Source: Nothopassalora personata (taxonomy: Eukaryota; Ascomycota; Dothideomycetes; Mycosphaerellales; Mycosphaerellaceae). From it: a stretch of 64,000 nt of DNA. Below the pieces are notes generated by a model. The model made no database searches and was not told the DNA's origin. It saw nothing but the letters and a program-made list of their open reading frames with translations. This document shows positions 53,116-64,000 of this stretch, in pieces. The position numbers and the translations under genes were made by a program. The DNA lies in contig CM066294.1 in the NCBI GenBank assembly GCA_033816765.1, forward strand, positions 1,240,001 through 1,304,000. The letters run 5' to 3'. Every line of letters starts with the position of its first letter. The first letter of the stretch is position 1.

Positions 53116-53163
53116 GTTACGTAATCTAATTTACCGGTCCCGGGACCGGTAAATGTAACTCTA
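53116..53163 (-). repeat. Right TIR of the 4.5 kb element
   Basis: Inverted copy of the left TIR: GTTACGTAATCTAATTT, the block ACCGGTCCCGGGACCGGT, then AAATGTAACTCTA. RIP-type changes relative to the left copy. Confidence 0.8.
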
Positions 53164-53289
53164 CTAACTAAGGTCTAACTAAGGTAAGAACATCCTATAA
53201 AGTGAAGTCTAGATAACCGAATTAGCTTAATAAACTAAAGGGCATGCGCAATACATGCCTAAGGGAAGTAAACTCCGTACGCTATTACT

Positions 53290-56200
53290 AACTAATTAGT
53301 TCATAGCCTCGATCCTACTAAACTGTGAAATTTCGGCTGTAGAAAGGTTATAAGGCCTAACCTATAGCTTCTTAGATTCCAGTTTAGGGTCCGATCCCCT
53401 TTCGTTAACTCCTACGGGTAGTACGTCTTTATCGGCGATAGGCTCGATCTCGTTCGAATTACTACTATCTTCGCTATTAGCGACGCTATTAGCGACTTCT
53501 CCCTCCCCTATTACGAGATCGATCCTATTATCTAAGCCTAGTACTCCTATATTATCCGAGCGAAGCTCTAGAACTAGCTTAAGGTTTTCTCGTACCTAAA
53601 CACCCTTTATTAGCGTACTATTAAGTTCCTTAAGAATATAGGTACTAAACTCCCTAGAGACACTAGACACCCGATATAGACCTTGCTATCGGTAACCGAT
53701 CTTACGTAAGAAGTTATCCTTATATAGCTTATCGAACCTTATAATAAGGTCGCCCTTCTAGAAACTAATAAAGTTAACATTCCGGTAAGAATTAAAGTAG
53801 TCCTTACTAAGTTCTCTTAGTCGCTTCCTTCGAGCATGTAGCTCGTCTAAACTAAGGTCTCGAGCCTAGAGTTAACGCGCACGTATAGTAAGAAGGTCCT
53901 TAGTCGTCCTAACCGATCCCTATTAATAATTCGCCTACGTCGGGTACTTAACCTTAACTAGTAGAATCGTACGATAGCTATATAGGACCTAAGCTAGCGT
54001 TATTCTAGTAGTACGATAGGTCGTGGTCCTATTAGCCTATAACATAGCGGGTACCTATTGTTCCTATCCGCGGTATGTGTTTCTTATAAGCTTTGCTAAC
54101 GCTATAAGAATCGGACGGTATCTAACCTCGACCGGAGCATTAGATTGTAGATAGTACGGTAATATTCGGATCCTTCAAATACTAAGTCCTACGAGTAACC
54201 GCTTAACCTTAGCCGTATAAACCGTAGCGTTATTAAGCACAATTTTAGTATAGTAGCCGTGCCTATAGAAGACATCCTCGTATAGAAACTTAGTAACCGT
54301 CTTAGAGCTAGGAGGTGCCCTCGTTACTCTAGCCTCGATCTAGTTGCTAAGTGCTTCGCGCGTAACTAGGAGGTATCTATTTTTATACACCTAGACGGGG
54401 TCCGAGTACTACTTCTTACTAATAGCCTAAGGGGTCGATAAGTGAAGCTTACTAGTACGCTAGTTACCTTCGCGAAACCTATAAGTAGCATAACTTTGAA
54501 CCTACGTAGAGACATCGGCGAAGTACCCGTCCTAGTAATACTAATCGGAAATAAGGTTATACACAACCTTAGCGCTACGATAACCGTGTCTTTTATAGCA
54601 CTCTATAACAATCTCCTTCTAAGACCTATTATCGTTAATTATAAGTTATAACGGTACTCCTCGGCGCTTCTAGAAGAATAGTAATTAGTCCCGGATAAAG
54701 AAGTTAACGCTCTTATTTACTAGCCGCCGGTACTTAGTACGGGTAACACTATCGGGCCGAGTCCTAGTTTCTATAACCTAAGTAAGCTACTAAGAGCCCT
54801 TAGAGTATCGGTCCCCGAGATGTCGTGTTTTCTAGATTTTAACTAGATAGGTGTCGACCGGCTCCGGGTACACGAATAGCTTATTATTAATTATCCGGTC
54901 GACTTCGTCTTCGTTAGCTTCCCTAAGTTCCTAAGGTATAGAGGGCCTACGAGATAGGGCATCTAGGCTAGTATGCCTAGTCCCCGTAACGTGCTTTACT
55001 TCGAACGTAAATAGCCTAATCTATACGACCTACCGGGCTATTACCGAGTTCGGTAGGTCCGAAGCCGGCCGGTTAAGCTACTATATAAGTGTCTTAGTAT
55101 TAACCTTAAGGACAAAATGAACGCTAGTAATATATCTCTAGATCTTCTTAAGCCCCTTAAGGACCCTAAGGCATTCCCGCTTACTAGTATTATATCTAGA
55201 TTCTAACGCGTTCTAGATTCTACTCTTATACCGTACCGGGTAACGCCGTCGGGTACTGTCTATTAATTCTTAAGAAACGATACATCCCTATCTAGTGCCG
55301 CTAGCATTAACTAAGATAAAGATAGATCTAGCACTAGGTAAGTAGTAGAGGGTAACTAAGGCTAGAGCCTATATAAGATATCTAGTAACCTCTTCTTTCG
55401 AGAACTGCTTATTTTCTATCTAGGTGAACTCGGCATCCTTCTTTAGTAGCTTATACATTAGTCGAGCGATAATGACGAACTAGGGGATCTATATCTAGAA
55501 CTACATATATAGCCCTACATAGGTGCGGACCTCCTTAATATAGGTAGGCGTAGGCTAATCTAGGATCTTAGCTACATCCTTTAGGTTAGGATAGCGACTA
55601 TCCGGGCTAGTAACGTACCTAACAATCTTAAGCTTTTCGTATAACTATTAGGATTTGCCTCTAGTAACTACCGTACTAGCTCTTTCTAGGTTAGTAAGAA
55701 CTAGATCTAGGGAAACAATGTACTTAACGACCTATTTCCTTAACCTAGGCTCTACTTCTATATTCCTATAGTCCTTAGTTAGTCCCTTAATACCGATGCT
55801 ATCGAGAAACGGCTTCGCTCGATGCGAGATATAATTAAGTAGAATCTTTATTACCGTACGCACGAACTAAGTAACTAAATTAGTAGCTCCTTAAGGTAGA
55901 GTCGTGTTACGTACTAGGCTAAGAGGGGTTATAAAGACTATTAAGTCCCGGTAGGACTTATCTAAAGTAATCTAATTATAACCTAAAAACAGGTCTATAA
56001 GTAAAGCGACTCGGTACCCGGCAAAATCCTCTAAGAAGCTATCCGTATCCGGTAGAATGTTAGTATCGCGTATAGTAACCTTATTTAGGAGCATAGCTAA
56101 ATTAATTAACCGATATAGCACGTCGCTTCTAGAGGCATTAACCTTCTTTACGACTAGGAACTAGCTATTAGAGTATGCCCCTTATAAGTATTCTAGGATG

Positions 56201-56444
56201 TTGTTCTTAATCCGGGCTCTAATTATGCGCTTAACAATTGCCCTAAGACTTAGGTACAGCCGGATAGGGCGTGCCTACTATAGCCTATAAGGGACCGTGT
56301 TAATCTTCTAAGGTGGTATAACGTCGTGCCTAATTTGCCTTATGTGACTGAAATCCTAAGCGAGGACTACCTCCCGGTTATAGAGTATCTTATCGAATAA
56401 GGCCCTTTCTATTAGTAATAGCTTAATACTAACCTTAATTAAGG
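53290..56444 (-). pseudogene. Gypsy RT, RNase H and integrase relic
   Basis: From 56.4 kb downward on the minus strand: YSNS-FLVVKKVNASRSDVL, YRLINLAMLLNKVTIRDTNI, DFAGYRVALLIDLFLGYN, then the catalytic region FLDSIGIK at about 55790, where FLDDIGVKGP is expected (an Asp changed to Ser). RNase H ends FTFEVKHVTGTRHTSLDALS then RRPSIPQELREANEDEVDRI (about 55000), the usual gypsy bridge into the integrase. Integrase and C-terminal parts follow (RDLSLDELHARRKRLRELSK, then DYFNSYRNVNFISFQKGDLI near 53790) down to an acidic stretch near 53450. Many TAG/TAA codons; it cannot be functional. Confidence 0.85.
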
Positions 56445-56650
56445 TGTTACGATCTAAGCGTGCACCGGCGCTGTAGCCTAATTAAACCTAAGGTAGCAGC
56501 GGCTAAGAATTAGGTAACATTAATTAGTCACCTACAGCCTTTCCACAAGTAGCCCTTTCAATTCTAGCTTAGATACATGCAATCTACTATCTACTTTTGA
56601 AACACCTTTATGAGCCCATTTCATAACTTCTAACCACTTGTAACGTGATA
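56445..56650 (+). repeat. 5' LTR of copia C (206 bp)
   Basis: It starts TGTTAC and ends GTGATA, the RIP-changed form of TGTCAC...GTGACA. Aligns along its whole length with 63355-63560; the differences are mainly RIP-type and fall at different sites in each copy. Confidence 0.93.
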
Positions 56651-56661
56651 GTTATAAGCCC
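56651..56661 (+). other. Primer-binding site of copia C (half-tRNA iMet type)
   Basis: GTTATAAGCCC follows the LTR directly, the same core as in copia A (8695-8706), and again would be GTTATGAGCCC before one RIP change. Suggests priming by an initiator-tRNA fragment. Confidence 0.6.
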
Positions 56662-56840
56662 GACAGGCGCTTACTAACGTTCGCTGTACAAAACAAAGCC
56701 CTAGAGCAGATTTTGCATCGTCTTTAAAAACCAGTGGGATCCATCATTATCCTATTAACAAGCATTAAACGACCATTGTATAGTAGTGTAGTAACCCTAG
56801 TAAACCCATAGGAACCTTTATTAGGCCCATTAACACCGTC

Positions 56841-59800
56841 ACGGCGACTACCGAGACATCCGGTAGTACCGGTAATCTGCCGTACGGTACTATCGTTCTT
56901 AAGAGTTATGACTAATGGGACAAGTTTAACCGTCAGTTAGAGCTCTACGCTAAGTCTCTAAACATCTAGAAGTATATAGATCCGAACGATACTATCGCCG
57001 AGCTAGTAGAGCCGGTGTTCTTAACGTTCGAATAGATCTAATTAGTATATACTGCTAAAGACGCTACGGCGGTAGATAAAGAGCTTATTAAGCTCCGTTA
57101 GTCGGACGCTAAGCGTAGGTAGCGGATGTATAACATCTTTACCGTAGTAAGGTCTAAACTAGTTACCTACCTAATCCGTACTACTACGGAGCTAGGCTAA
57201 GAGCTTATGCATAGGAAACGTACTCTTAGAGGTAAGTACTAGGCTCTAAAGATATAGTATAGACTAGACGACATGCTACGTAAGCGATAACTTACACTAG
57301 AGCTAAATAGGCTTTAGAAGAGCTAAGCCCGAAGAATTGACGACTAGTACTTAGACTAGCTAGTGTTATAGACTAAGATGCTAGATTGTAACTACGCTAA
57401 GTACGGAGACCTAGCACGACACTTCTTACTCGCAATATAGTAGAAGCAAGCTCCTACCTATAGAGCATTACTGTATAACGAGTAGAAGCGTAATAAGCTC
57501 TCTCTTAGTAAACTTACTAAGCGATACCTCGAATAGATACGCGATACCACCCTAGTTACTAATAGCGATCGATTAGTCTTTATAACCTTCGTAGGCAAGC
57601 TATTAGCCAAACACGATCCTCTAGAAGTCCTACCGACCCTAGTACCTATAGTAGGCATAGGGGGTAGGAACAATAACAACACGCGTAGCAGTAGCCGCGG
57701 CGACAAGAGCCGTAACCGTAGTAACAAGGACAATAAGAGTAGTAATAAGCTAAGCGGCTACTAGAACATTACCGGCGAGCCTAAGGATAACTGCTATAAG
57801 AACCTCTATTTATGTAATGTAGTCAACCCTAAGAAGCGTCTATTAAAGGATTAGCGCTCGGAGTAGTAGAAGAAGTACTAGAAGCACTTTATTAACTACT
57901 GCTTAGGCGATGATAGTGAACGCTTACTAGGTGTTCTAAACCGCAATAGCCGCACGGATAAGGAACGAGATGAAGCAATTGCTAAGGGCAAAACAGCACC
58001 GCACGGCTTTACTAGCCTTACTGTTCTTTTAAGCTTAATTAGTACACTAAGTGTTAACTTTAGGGATTGCTAGGTCTATAACAACTGTTTAGACACCTAT
58101 ATAATTAACCATTATAACTAGTAAGGGGTAGAGTTCATTGCTAAACGCCTAACCACCTTAGAGATCTAGGCTAGAACAATAACCTTTCCAATTGCCGCAT
58201 TAGGGCGTGTTTACATAAAAATATAGGGGTATTCATTCACATTGCTAGATGTTACCTACTGCCTAGGCTTTTATGTAAATGTCATTTCCTATGCCCGTAT
58301 AGAAACAGCCGGACTCTAGTAGTATAGCCGCACTAATTTAGTCTACTATAACGACTCTAAATTGATAGACCTCCACCGCCCTACTAGCACAATCCCGTTC
58401 TTTAAGGTAGTTACACTACCTTAGTTAGAGATAGTCTATAAATAGCTATTAAGCAATGGGCACATCCTACCGAAGATTACTAAGAAGTACCGTATAGCAC
58501 ACTTCATTAGCACGATTAGTAAGGGTAATACTATCTAAACACCGCCTATTTAGGACTCTAACGGCGACCGTACCGTTTTAGCAGTAATGAACAGCACTAG
58601 GGGTACTAAAGGTGTAGCTACATCTAGTAGGACCCCCATTAAACACCGTAAACTCTTAGGCCGCTAGTGGCATTAAATCTTTAGCTATATTAGCGCTGAA
58701 CGCATTAAGTAGCTTCCGTTTAGAGTTAAGGGGGTGATTATTAATGATGGTCCTAAAGCACCCCTTACTATACACTATAGAGTATGTAGTCTTACTAAAG
58801 CCTATAAAGTAACTAATAGGGTGTAACCCATTAGAACGATAACACCCTACGGGCACATAGCTATGGATTTGGCCGAATTTACACTAGCCTATAATAGTGA
58901 CCGCTACATGGTCCATTTCTACGATCTAGATACTTATAGTTACTTTCAATTTACCGTTAGGAACAGGGATTAGCAATTAGTGCTTACCTACTTTAATAGC
59001 CTATTAAGCTTCATTAATTTCATTAGCCGAAGGTTTATGTGCTTCTATAGCGACAATGAACTAGCCATTAGAAAGAGGTTTAGATCTACCATTAATAGCA
59101 ATTAAATTGAATGGCACAATACTGCTAATTATAGTGTAAACTAGGACCTAGTAGAACGAGCGGGCGGCGTTATTATTACGATGTTACGCACAATCCGCAT
59201 CTACGCTCGCCTACCTAAGAAGCTCTAGAACGAATGTACCGTAGTAGCCTACTACATCCTCTAGCGATTACTAATCTAGTTAAAAGGATAGAAGACTCCG
59301 TTCGAATTGGTAACTGGTCGTGCACTAAATGTAGGCTATATAGTAGTCTACGGCTACCTAGCCTACGTATTCATCTATAGACCGGACTAACTAGGTAAGA
59401 CTAAGAAACTCCGAGAACGCGCCCTTATCGGCTATCTTGTAGGCTATAACTCTACTAACATCTACCGGGTGTGGGACCTATCGAAAGATAGGGTTATACG
59501 GGTAAAGGACGTCCTCTTTAATAAGACTACGTTCTACGACCTATTAATTCTTACTGCTAGTTACTTAACCCCTATTAAGAACATCGCGACGGTAGAACCG
59601 GCTAAAGAGCCTAAATAGTACTACGACCTGTATGTAGCTTACTATAAGCACGACACAGTATAGGCCGAGGGGGTAGAAGAATAGGCCTAATAGTAGCCGC
59701 TCCATTAAAACCCTCGTTAATACTATTAAAACGCCTATTAACTCCTCCTTAGGTAAGAACTACACTAGCTAGAGCACCGCTCCTTAGTAGCATTTAACTA

Positions 59801-62057
59801 CCTAGAAAGTGGCAGTAGTTTCGAGCCACCTAATTAGCCATTAACAAATAACGCTATAACTCCTGCACTTTCACGAGACTAGGTCAAATCCGGGGTCGAA
59901 CTAGCGACTAATAAGAGTATAGAGAACTCTAACTATAACAATAACGCGGTAAATAACAGTAACGCGTCTAAACAACAGTACATTAACACACTATAACAGT
60001 AGTTAATAGATGCCCTTATAGAGGAAGATCGTAAGGAGCTTATAGTAGATGCTTCGACGACTTTAAATGTCGCTACCGCTCCGCCTACAATCCCCTTCGA
60101 AGAACTTAGCTAAATAGATAACTTTTCCGCTAATACTAATTACGCCCTCACAGGATCCGGTAAGAGACTTAGAACGGCCTACTTCCACTATGCTCTATAC
60201 AATATTATAGTTACTAACGTTATTATTAGCTAGATGGCGGGCATCCGCTAGAGACCTCGTTATCTAGGCCGTAAGTACTACGATGTCCTTCGATCCGAAC
60301 GTATACGCGACTTCTCTCCTCTACGCCGTGTTAATACTGTTACGTCGATACACCGCGATGACCTTCCGCCCGAACCTCTAAACTACTGTGCCGCTATAAA
60401 GCACCGCTTCGCCTAATAATAGCGTAAAGCTATAGCTAAGGAGTTTGCTAAGGTAATCTCTACTAGCACATTTAAATAGGCAACTTAGTAAGAGAAGGAT
60501 TATAATGCTTAGTAAGAAGAGGAGAGACTTTAGCTACTACTACCGCTAAAGTAGGTGTACAAGTATAAGCTAGATAAGCATAGCATGCTAAAGAGCTTTA
60601 AGGCCCGGCTATGCGTAAGAGGCGATCTATAGGGCATATACTTAGATACATACGCCGCTACACTGCTAGTAAGCATGTTCCGCCTCTACTGTACTATAGC
60701 CGCGAGCTTCGACCTAGAAGCTAAACAGTTTAATGTTGTAAATGCCTTTCTAAATTCGGACCTACCGTACACTATCTACCTATAACTACCTCCTAGAATC
60801 GAACGTAATGGTTATACTCTTAAACTGGTTAAGGCCCTCTACGGACTTAAGGAATCCCCTCTCCTTTAGTACAACTGTCTTACTATAACGCTTGCCTCCC
60901 TAGGCCTAGTTCCCCTATTAGACTCTAAATGTATCTACTATAACGATAAGGTTATGTTCTTCTTCTACGTGGACGACCTAGTTATGCTCTACTATCGTAA
61001 GAATAAGGCCTATGCTACACACATTAAGTACCGGCTTCTTAACGTATACGAGATGCACGAGCTTGGAGACCTAACCTAGTTCTTAGGGATTAAGGTAATA
61101 CGAGACCGGTAAAAGAGACTACTGTAGCTCTTATAAGAGGACTACATTAAGAAGCTCGCCGCTAAGTTTAGCATATCTACTAGCGTACGTAAGACAACAG
61201 TACTAGTGGATCAACACCTCGACTAGATAGTACCTAAGGGCTATGTTATAGATACTATAAAGATCCTTACGTACTAATAGCGCATTAGGTCTCTAAACTT
61301 CGTAGCAATATACACACGCCTAGACATCGCCTTCTCCTTATTAATGCTCTCGCAGTACCTAACTAAGCTAACGGATACGCATCTAAAGCTTACGGATTAG
61401 TACCTACGCTACCTCCTAGAGACTAAGAACCTCTACCTTGTGTATAGCGCTAGTAAGTACATTACTAGCCTACATAGTTAACCTAAACATCTCGGTAAGA
61501 ACTATAAGTTCTTCGGTGCATTAGATGCCTCCTACGGCATAAACGTCGATAGGACTAGCTCTAGCGGATGGATCTTTATACTCTTCGGCGGACTAGTCGA
61601 CTATAAAGCATCTAAGTAGATTACTATTACTAAGTCCTTAACCGAAGCCGAACTCCTTAGCCTATTATAAGCGGCATTAGAGCTAATCTAGTAGGAACGT
61701 ATCTTCGCCGAGATCTATCTCGAGTTTAACTAGTATACACACCTATACTATAATAACACCTAGACTATTCGACTTGTTAACTAGTAAGGGTAAAAGCTTA
61801 ATACTAAGCTACGCTATGTTAACATCTACTACTACTAGCTCCGCTAGAGAAACTAGCGAGGAGATATCGAGATTCGGTATCTTAACACTAACGACATACC
61901 TATAGATAGGCTTACTAAGCTACTACTACTACAAAAGCATAGGCGCTTTGTGTAGCTACTTAACATAGCTAAGGAAGGCGTAGACCTACGCTCCTTAGCG
62001 CCTACTATAGATGCTAACACTAGCCGTATTACCTTAGGGGGTAATAATAACGCCTAA
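56841..62057 (+). pseudogene. copia C gag-pol relic (single frame)
   Basis: One frame of about 1,740 codons, broken by TAG/TAA at Gln/Trp positions. It starts ACG GCG ACT ACC (the start ATG appears lost). Gag covers about 56841-57900 and includes a Cys motif (DNCYKNLYLCNVV) after an Asn/Arg/Ser-rich stretch. A protease-like part (LLDVTYCLGFYVNVISYARI) follows, then the integrase: H-HQIFSY-like pre-integrase, then MDLAEFTLAY, FYSDNELAI and DLVERAGGVI (58860-59170), the D-D-E residues kept. RT has FNVVNAFLNSDLPYTIYL, LVKALYGLKESPLL and FFYVDDLVMLYY (about 60970) with an intact YVDD. RNase H shows ALDASYGINV and SLTEAELLSL. A few reversions would restore most motifs, but as it stands it is dead. 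Confidence 0.92.
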
Positions 62058-63343
62058 GAAGCGTAGGCCTACTACTATACTAGTAGTGGCTCTTCTCGAC
62101 AGTTACTAGCACTAGGCTTTAACTATAGGACTCTTCTCCTCGGCGCATCGTAGTAGCGATGTAGAACGACATAGTAATTAGCTACTACTAAGCGCGACTT
62201 CCCTTTTATCCTTCTATACTATATTAGGAAGAAACTACTAGCAGGACTGTATAAAAACACCTCTTTAGGTCCAAATCCTTCCTCTTTTCTTAACTAACTA
62301 ACATAGACCGGTAAGGTATGTTCGGTACTACTGTCTCCTCTACCGGCTCCGTACTACCGCTAGAGTAAGCGTCTACTATTCACCGGCGCTACCCTAGCAC
62401 TACCATTACTAGCAGGTGTTTCTCGGACTCCTATTAGCCTATAGTAAAAGGACCGGAAACACCCCTATTACTAGTAGCGGTGCAGCGCATACGCACTAGT
62501 AACGGCGTAGCTAATTACGAGCGCCAAAACACTATTAACTTCCCTACTACTAGTAGCATTAGCATTACTATCACTACCTCCGTTTAACGAACGCTATAAC
62601 ATCATCGTTAATCCCTCTATTATCGTCCTTACCTTACTTAGAGACAACATCTCTACCCGTAGCACCTATAGCACTACCGTCGATAGGATTATCCTTACCC
62701 TAAGTAGAAAGATAAGGCCTTTATAAGCTATGAAGACCTTTCATTAGGTAAAAGAGTTCCTACTAGGACGTAGCTAAATGGTAATCTCTACCTAAGGCAG
62801 GAAGCGGAGTTCTCTAAGACCGTGACTAAAGTTATATATACGTAGTTATTAGATAGCAGTAAGGCACCCCAATTGCCGAAGCAATAGCGTACTATAACAC
62901 CTAGGATTTTGATTAAGAATGGAGCGGACATTAAAGCGGACGATAGGCTAAGTAATAAATTCAGTAGATATAATAACCCCTAGGACTCGAACCTACAACC
63001 TCACATGTCCGTTAAAATATAGGGAGATAGTACGCCTTACCGTTCAGTACTATAAGAACAGCTTAGCCACCCCACCGGACAAGAATCATATCGCTTAGAA
63101 CCTATTATATAGGTTAACTGCAGTGTGAGGGACTTAGTAAGATTGTGAATAGGGATGTAAGGCTAGGACAATAGCCTTACCTAAAACGCTAACTTAGCGC
63201 CCTACTATGTAGCTTATAATAGAGCTCTAATAAGCGTACAGTAACGACGCCTTACGTTATAGGTGGGTAGGTAGGGTAATAGGTAATAGATAGGGTGCAC
63301 GCGATTACATGCGATTAGCTTATTCACCTATAAGCCGCACGAG
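62058..63343. other. 3' untranslated part of copia C between pol and the polypurine tract
   Basis: An unusually long 1.3-kb stretch between the RNase H stop and the 3' LTR. It contains a Ser/Thr-rich plus-strand frame from about 62310 (MFGTTVSSTGSVLPL...) with Gln-type stops, and a tRNA-like segment on the minus strand near 63.0 kb. Nothing in it is recognisable as envelope or a known domain. Confidence 0.5.
62977..63058 (-). ncRNA. tRNA-like segment with A- and B-box motifs (probably a pseudo-tRNA or SINE head)
   Basis: On the minus strand TAGTACTGAACGGTAAGGCG (63053-63034) resembles the D arm and A box of type II tRNAs (Ser/Leu: TGGCCGAGCGG-TAAGGCG). About 40 bases further on, GGTTCGAGTCC (62993-62983) is a perfect B box/T-loop. 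I could not fold a convincing acceptor stem or anticodon arm, so a functional tRNA is unlikely. Confidence 0.4.
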
Positions 63344-63354
63344 CTAAGGGGGTG
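63344..63354 (+). other. Polypurine tract of copia C
   Basis: CTAAGGGGGTG stands immediately before the 3' LTR, where plus-strand synthesis is primed. Confidence 0.75.
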
Positions 63355-63560
63355 TGTCACGATCTAAGCGTGCACCGGGGCTATAGCCTAATTAAACCTA
63401 AGGTAGCAGCGGCTAAGAATTAGGTAACATTAATTAGTCACCTATAGCCTTTCTATAAGCAGCCCTTTCAATTCTAGCTTAGATACATGCAATCTACTAT
63501 CTACTTTTGAAACACCTTTATAAGCCCATTTCATGACTTCTAACCACTTGTAACGTAATA
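63355..63560 (+). repeat. 3' LTR of copia C (206 bp)
   Basis: It starts TGTCAC (unmutated) and ends GTAATA, followed by the TAAGG duplication. Same length as the 5' LTR. Confidence 0.93.
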
Positions 63561-63565
63561 TAAGG

Positions 63566-64000
63566 TAAGTCGTTCTAGAGTAATCCGGCTACCTCGCTTA
63601 ATACTTAAGAATTTCTTAGTTACGTACTTCCCGTTAAACGGACCTTGTCCTTTAGGCATCTTAGACTCTAGGTATAGCGCCCTACGCTTCTATTCTATAT
63701 CTCCCTTAACTCGTAATTCTAGGCGCTCGTAAACGCTCGCGTCTACTAGCTTCTTCTTATCTACCTTACGCTTATATATTGTGAAGACCTACGGTATCCT
63801 AATGTTAGCTATATATTAGCCTACTTATTACTTCCGTACCTAAGCATTTAATGTAGATTACCTTAGGATCTCGGAGGGCTAATCCTCTTAAACTAAATAA
63901 ACGTTAGTAATAGAATCTCCCTTAAACGCGCCTATTCTAATTTCTATAACTCGTTCCTTTACTCTAGTAGTCCTAAGTAATCCTAATAAGTGAGCTAAAT
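63566..64000 (-). pseudogene. Gypsy polyprotein relic, part upstream of RT, cut by window end
   Basis: The minus strand reads LELRVKGDIE, RRALYLESKMPKGQGPFNGK and YVTKKFLSIKRGSRITLERL before reaching the copia insertion. In gypsy elements this place holds the protease-to-RT linker. It joins the RT relic at 56444 once the insert and one TAAGG are removed. The motif is too damaged to place the protease Asp. Confidence 0.6.

Larger units (their letters stand above)
48639..53163. mobile_element. 4.5 kb RIP-mutated element with terminal inverted repeats, unclassified
   Basis: The ends are inverted copies of each other: CAGGGGTATTTGCCGGTCCC at the left and the RIP-changed complement ending AACTCTA at the right. 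Each end holds a near-perfect palindrome centred on CCCGGG. Inside is a long minus-strand coding relic (about 52400-49490) and a nested, unmutated solo LTR. A CAGGG start resembles hAT ends, but no convincing 8-bp target duplication is visible, and the protein does not look like a hAT transposase to me. The right end abuts a gypsy element. Confidence 0.65.
56445..63560 (+). mobile_element. Complete Ty1/copia element C with LTRs and target duplication, RIP-mutated
   Basis: 7,116 bp with two 206-bp LTRs, a primer-binding site after the left LTR, a purine tract before the right LTR, and a single gag-pol frame. The 5-bp duplication TAAGG flanks it exactly (56440-56444 and 63561-63565). It inserted into the gypsy element. 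The order integrase then RT shows it is copia. RIP damage is milder than in its surroundings. Confidence 0.95.
53164..64000 (-). mobile_element. Ty3/gypsy retrotransposon, RIP-mutated, split by copia C
   Basis: A minus-strand gypsy element occupies 53164-56444 and continues at 63561 to beyond the window end. The interrupting copia element is flanked by TAAGG duplications of the gypsy sequence. Order on the minus strand: N-terminal region (64000-63561), reverse transcriptase, RNase H, then integrase and a C-terminal tail, i.e. RT before integrase, as in Ty3/gypsy. Its own LTRs are not recognised in the window; the 3' side runs into the TIR element at 53163. Confidence 0.85.

Noticed and set aside
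48631..53171. An 8-bp hAT-type target duplication around the CAGGG ends
   Set aside because: TATGTAAG at the left and CTAACTAA at the right do not match, even allowing RIP changes; the element is left unclassified.
62977..63058. A functional tRNA-Ser or tRNA-Leu gene
   Set aside because: A- and B-box motifs are present, but no acceptor stem or anticodon arm could be paired convincingly, and the segment lies within a RIP-affected element.

Overview
This 64 kb window looks like a chromosome segment of a filamentous ascomycete (Pezizomycotina, probably Dothideomycetes; the class is inferred from gene style). The genes have short GT-AG introns of about 45-70 bp. The flanking repeats carry repeat-induced point mutation (RIP): CpA and TpG are strongly depleted, TpA is in excess, CpG is kept, and Gln/Trp codons have turned into TAG/TAA stops. 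No complete tRNA, rRNA or CRISPR locus was seen.

Layout. (1) 1-8882 is one long, RIP-mutated Ty1/copia element on the minus strand. It has a 5' LTR at 8707-8882 and an unusual plus-strand ORF between pol and the 3' LTR. A fresh, unmutated Fot1/pogo-type DNA transposon (4586-6451) with an open transposase sits inside it. (2) 8883-22630 and 27498-45213 form a gene island. It holds two GST-like proteins, two short-chain dehydrogenases, a small mitochondrial-type protein, a tail-anchored protein, a small helical protein followed by degraded genes, the mitochondrial ribosomal protein mL40, phosphoacetylglucosamine mutase, a large acidic coiled-coil protein, an alpha-L-rhamnosidase-like pseudogene, an F-box protein, a Dap1/MAPR haem protein, a WW-domain protein, two F-box-like pseudogenes and a zincin-like HELGH protein. 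(3) The island is split at 22666-27497 by a RIP-mutated DNA transposon with an integrase-like DDE protein (IS3EU-like). It lies between the divergent mL40 and AGM1 genes and ends 36 bp from the first mL40 ATG. (4) 45214-64000 is a nest of RIP-mutated elements: the 3' end of a second copy of the first copia family, an unclassified stretch, a 4.5 kb element with terminal inverted repeats and an unidentified long protein (itself carrying an unmutated solo LTR), and a Ty3/gypsy element split by a complete second-family copia with a 5-bp target duplication.

The genes are mostly independent housekeeping or redox-type genes, not an obvious cluster. AGM1 acts in UDP-GlcNAc (chitin) synthesis, Dap1 in haem/sterol P450 support, and mL40 in the mitoribosome. 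The strongest leads are: the opposite-strand zinc-finger-like ORF carried by the copia family; the unclassified TIR element with a CCCGGG-centred palindrome in each end; the intact pogo element with a zinc knuckle and doubled 17-mers in its TIRs; and the pairwise record of RIP between repeat copies.
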